Shown: positions 42,256 to 42,989 of the stretch, one piece after another
How positions within the stretch are numbered: the first letter of the stretch is position 1
How the letters are laid out: each line of letters begins with the position of its first letter
Assembly (NCBI GenBank): GCA_902772935.1
Contig: CACYCR010000018.1
Location: 1 to 42,989 of the forward strand
Length of the DNA: 42,989 nucleotides
From: Oscillospiraceae bacterium
Lineage (GTDB): Bacteria; Bacillota; Clostridia; Oscillospirales; Acutalibacteraceae
Direction: 5' to 3'
Program-made: the position numbers and the translations under genes
Notes under the pieces: generated by a model
Seen by the model: the letters and a program-made list of their open reading frames with translations, nothing else
Database searches by the model: none
What the model was told of the DNA's origin: nothing

Positions 42256-42765
42256 ATGTTGACCTCACTCAAAGCGCTGTTTTTATCCATCATCCTGTTC
42301 TTCATCAATATTCCCTACGGCATCGACGCGCCGACACGTGCCTTCATTCAATCAAGCTCGCTCGATCAGACTGCGGTGGTCTGCGAGCAGACGGCAGACG
42401 GCGCAGAAGCAACCGTCACGTTTTCCATGGAGCAGTCCTATCGCGCCATCCGGTCCAGCTATGTCTTTGATGAATTCACAGTCCAGCTTTTCGACAGCAT
42501 GGAAGGCATCGACCTGTCCCGGTCAGGCAAACTCTATGACGACTTCCAGGTTATCCAAAAGTGGGGCGGCAGCGACAGCCCCTATGGCGTTACCTGCACA
42601 GCTGAAATCAAAGACGCTCCGGATATTATCAAGGTCGGCGATACCTTTACCCTCGTTGTGCATCTGCAGATCGCGCCCACGGTTCCTGCCGGCACCTATC
42701 ATCTTGCCGTGTCGCCCAACTATGCGCAGGAATACATTTATCCCAATGCTGTGATTGTACAGTAA
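42256..42765 (+). CDS. Small secreted beta-rich protein
   Basis: 169 aa, family not recognised. An N-terminal hydrophobic signal or anchor (about 4-22) is followed by a beta-rich domain whose end (DTFTLVVHLQIAPTVPAGTYHLAVSP) resembles an Ig-like fold. The start at 42256 (MLTSLK) is chosen for AAAGGAG upstream; an in-frame start 18 bases earlier overlaps that site. Confidence 0.7.
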   Translation: MLTSLKALFLSIILFFINIPYGIDAPTRAFIQSSSLDQTAVVCEQTADGAEATVTFSMEQSYRAIRSSYVFDEFTVQLFDSMEGIDLSRSGKLYDDFQVIQKWGGSDSPYGVTCTAEIKDAPDIIKVGDTFTLVVHLQIAPTVPAGTYHLAVSPNYAQEYIYPNAVIVQ

Positions 42766-42786
42766 AAACCGCGCAGAAACGTATGA

Positions 42787-42812
42787 GACTCCGCCGCCGG
42801 CGGGGTCTTTTT
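42787..42812 (+). terminator. Intrinsic terminator of the small secreted protein gene
   Basis: A 9-bp stem (GACTCCGCC with GGCGGGGTC, one T-G pair, GCC loop) followed by T5, 22 bases past the stop. Confidence 0.85.
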
Positions 42813-42863
42813 CCTTCTGGGGACTGTCCGCTGTACAACATGGCAAACGGAAAGAAGTGAATC

Positions 42864-42899
42864 AAAAAAAGAACGAACCGCCAAAAGACGATTCGCTCT
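42864..42899 (-). terminator. Intrinsic terminator of tRNA-Thr
   Basis: On the minus strand, an 11-bp stem (AGAGCGAATCG with CGGTTCGTTCT, two G-T pairs) is followed by T6, just past the tRNA 3' end. Confidence 0.85.
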
Positions 42900-42902
42900 T
42901 TC

Positions 42903-42978
42903 TGGAGCTAGTAGTCGGACTCGAACCGACGACCTGCGCATTACGAATGCGCTGCTCTACCAACTGAGCCATACTAGC
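42903..42978 (-). tRNA. tRNA-Thr (CGT)
   Basis: Minus-strand cloverleaf: acceptor GCTAGTA with TACTAGC, anticodon stem GCGCA/TGCGC around TTCGTAA (anticodon CGT, reading ACG), T arm with GGTTCGAGTCC, discriminator T, encoded CCA. Confidence 0.96.
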
Positions 42979-42989
42979 ATCGTGTCAGA

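Overview
The window looks like chromosome of a gut-type anaerobic Clostridia member (Oscillospirales/Ruminococcaceae-like). This is an inference from moderately high GC, AGGAGG-type ribosome binding sites, class II GalT, a DUF5685 protein, a CE15-like esterase and Ig-like/FN3 surface repeats. It is bounded by tRNA-Glu(TTC) at the left edge and tRNA-Thr(CGT) at the right edge.

Region 1 (1-8.1 kb) is housekeeping and small accessory genes: an AI-2E-family membrane protein, a free-standing C-terminal piece of a GH2 beta-mannosidase with its own promoter, galT followed by a secreted Ig-like/FN3 protein, a P-loop ATPase of the PRK06851 type, and a membrane-anchored protein with a Thr/Pro-rich stalk.

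Region 2 (8.1-26.7 kb, all minus strand) is the centrepiece: about 16 tightly spaced genes behind one clear promoter at about 26.7 kb. In transcription order they are: an integral membrane protein; a HerA/DUF87-type ATPase with a C-terminal coiled coil; a small acidic helical protein; a candidate 47-aa Cys-rich ORF; a polymorphic toxin (N-terminal coiled coil, Gly-rich hinge, C-terminal papain-fold Tox-PL-like domain); a 79-aa putative immunity protein; a 1112-aa FtsK/SpoIIIE-type ATPase; a 66-aa coiled-coil protein; a DUF5685 protein; a TM-tailed protein; a protein with a C-terminal Cys/His cluster; a single-domain radical-SAM enzyme; a Ser/Thr kinase carrying five Thr-x-Phe motifs at an exact 13-residue period; an unknown protein; an FHA protein with an N-terminal zinc-ribbon-like segment; and a ClpB-type AAA+ ATPase. 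I read this as an uncharacterised, phosphothreonine-regulated, T7SS-like toxin-export system. It combines kinase, FHA and Clp logic familiar from type VI secretion with FtsK/HerA motors and a helical toxin head, but has no tube or sheath genes and no recognisable Ess/Yuk membrane genes.

Region 3 (26.9-34.9 kb, minus) is a seven-gene operon with mostly overlapping ends: fucI, fucU, two medium-chain dehydrogenases, uxaB-like, uxaA-like and an amidohydrolase-2 lactonase candidate. No fuculokinase or aldolase gene is present. The set matches an oxidative route for L-galactose (and/or L-fucose): sugar, lactone, L-galactonate, D-tagaturonate, D-altronate, then KDG. Two palindromes lie at its promoter.

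Region 4 (35.1-43.0 kb) holds a GIY-YIG/DUF4357 protein, a ComEC-like metallo-beta-lactamase-fold protein, an amino-acid ABC transporter (a multi-lobed binding protein fused to its permease, and an ATPase with a GHKL-like C-terminal extension), a cytoplasmic CE15-like esterase and a small secreted protein.
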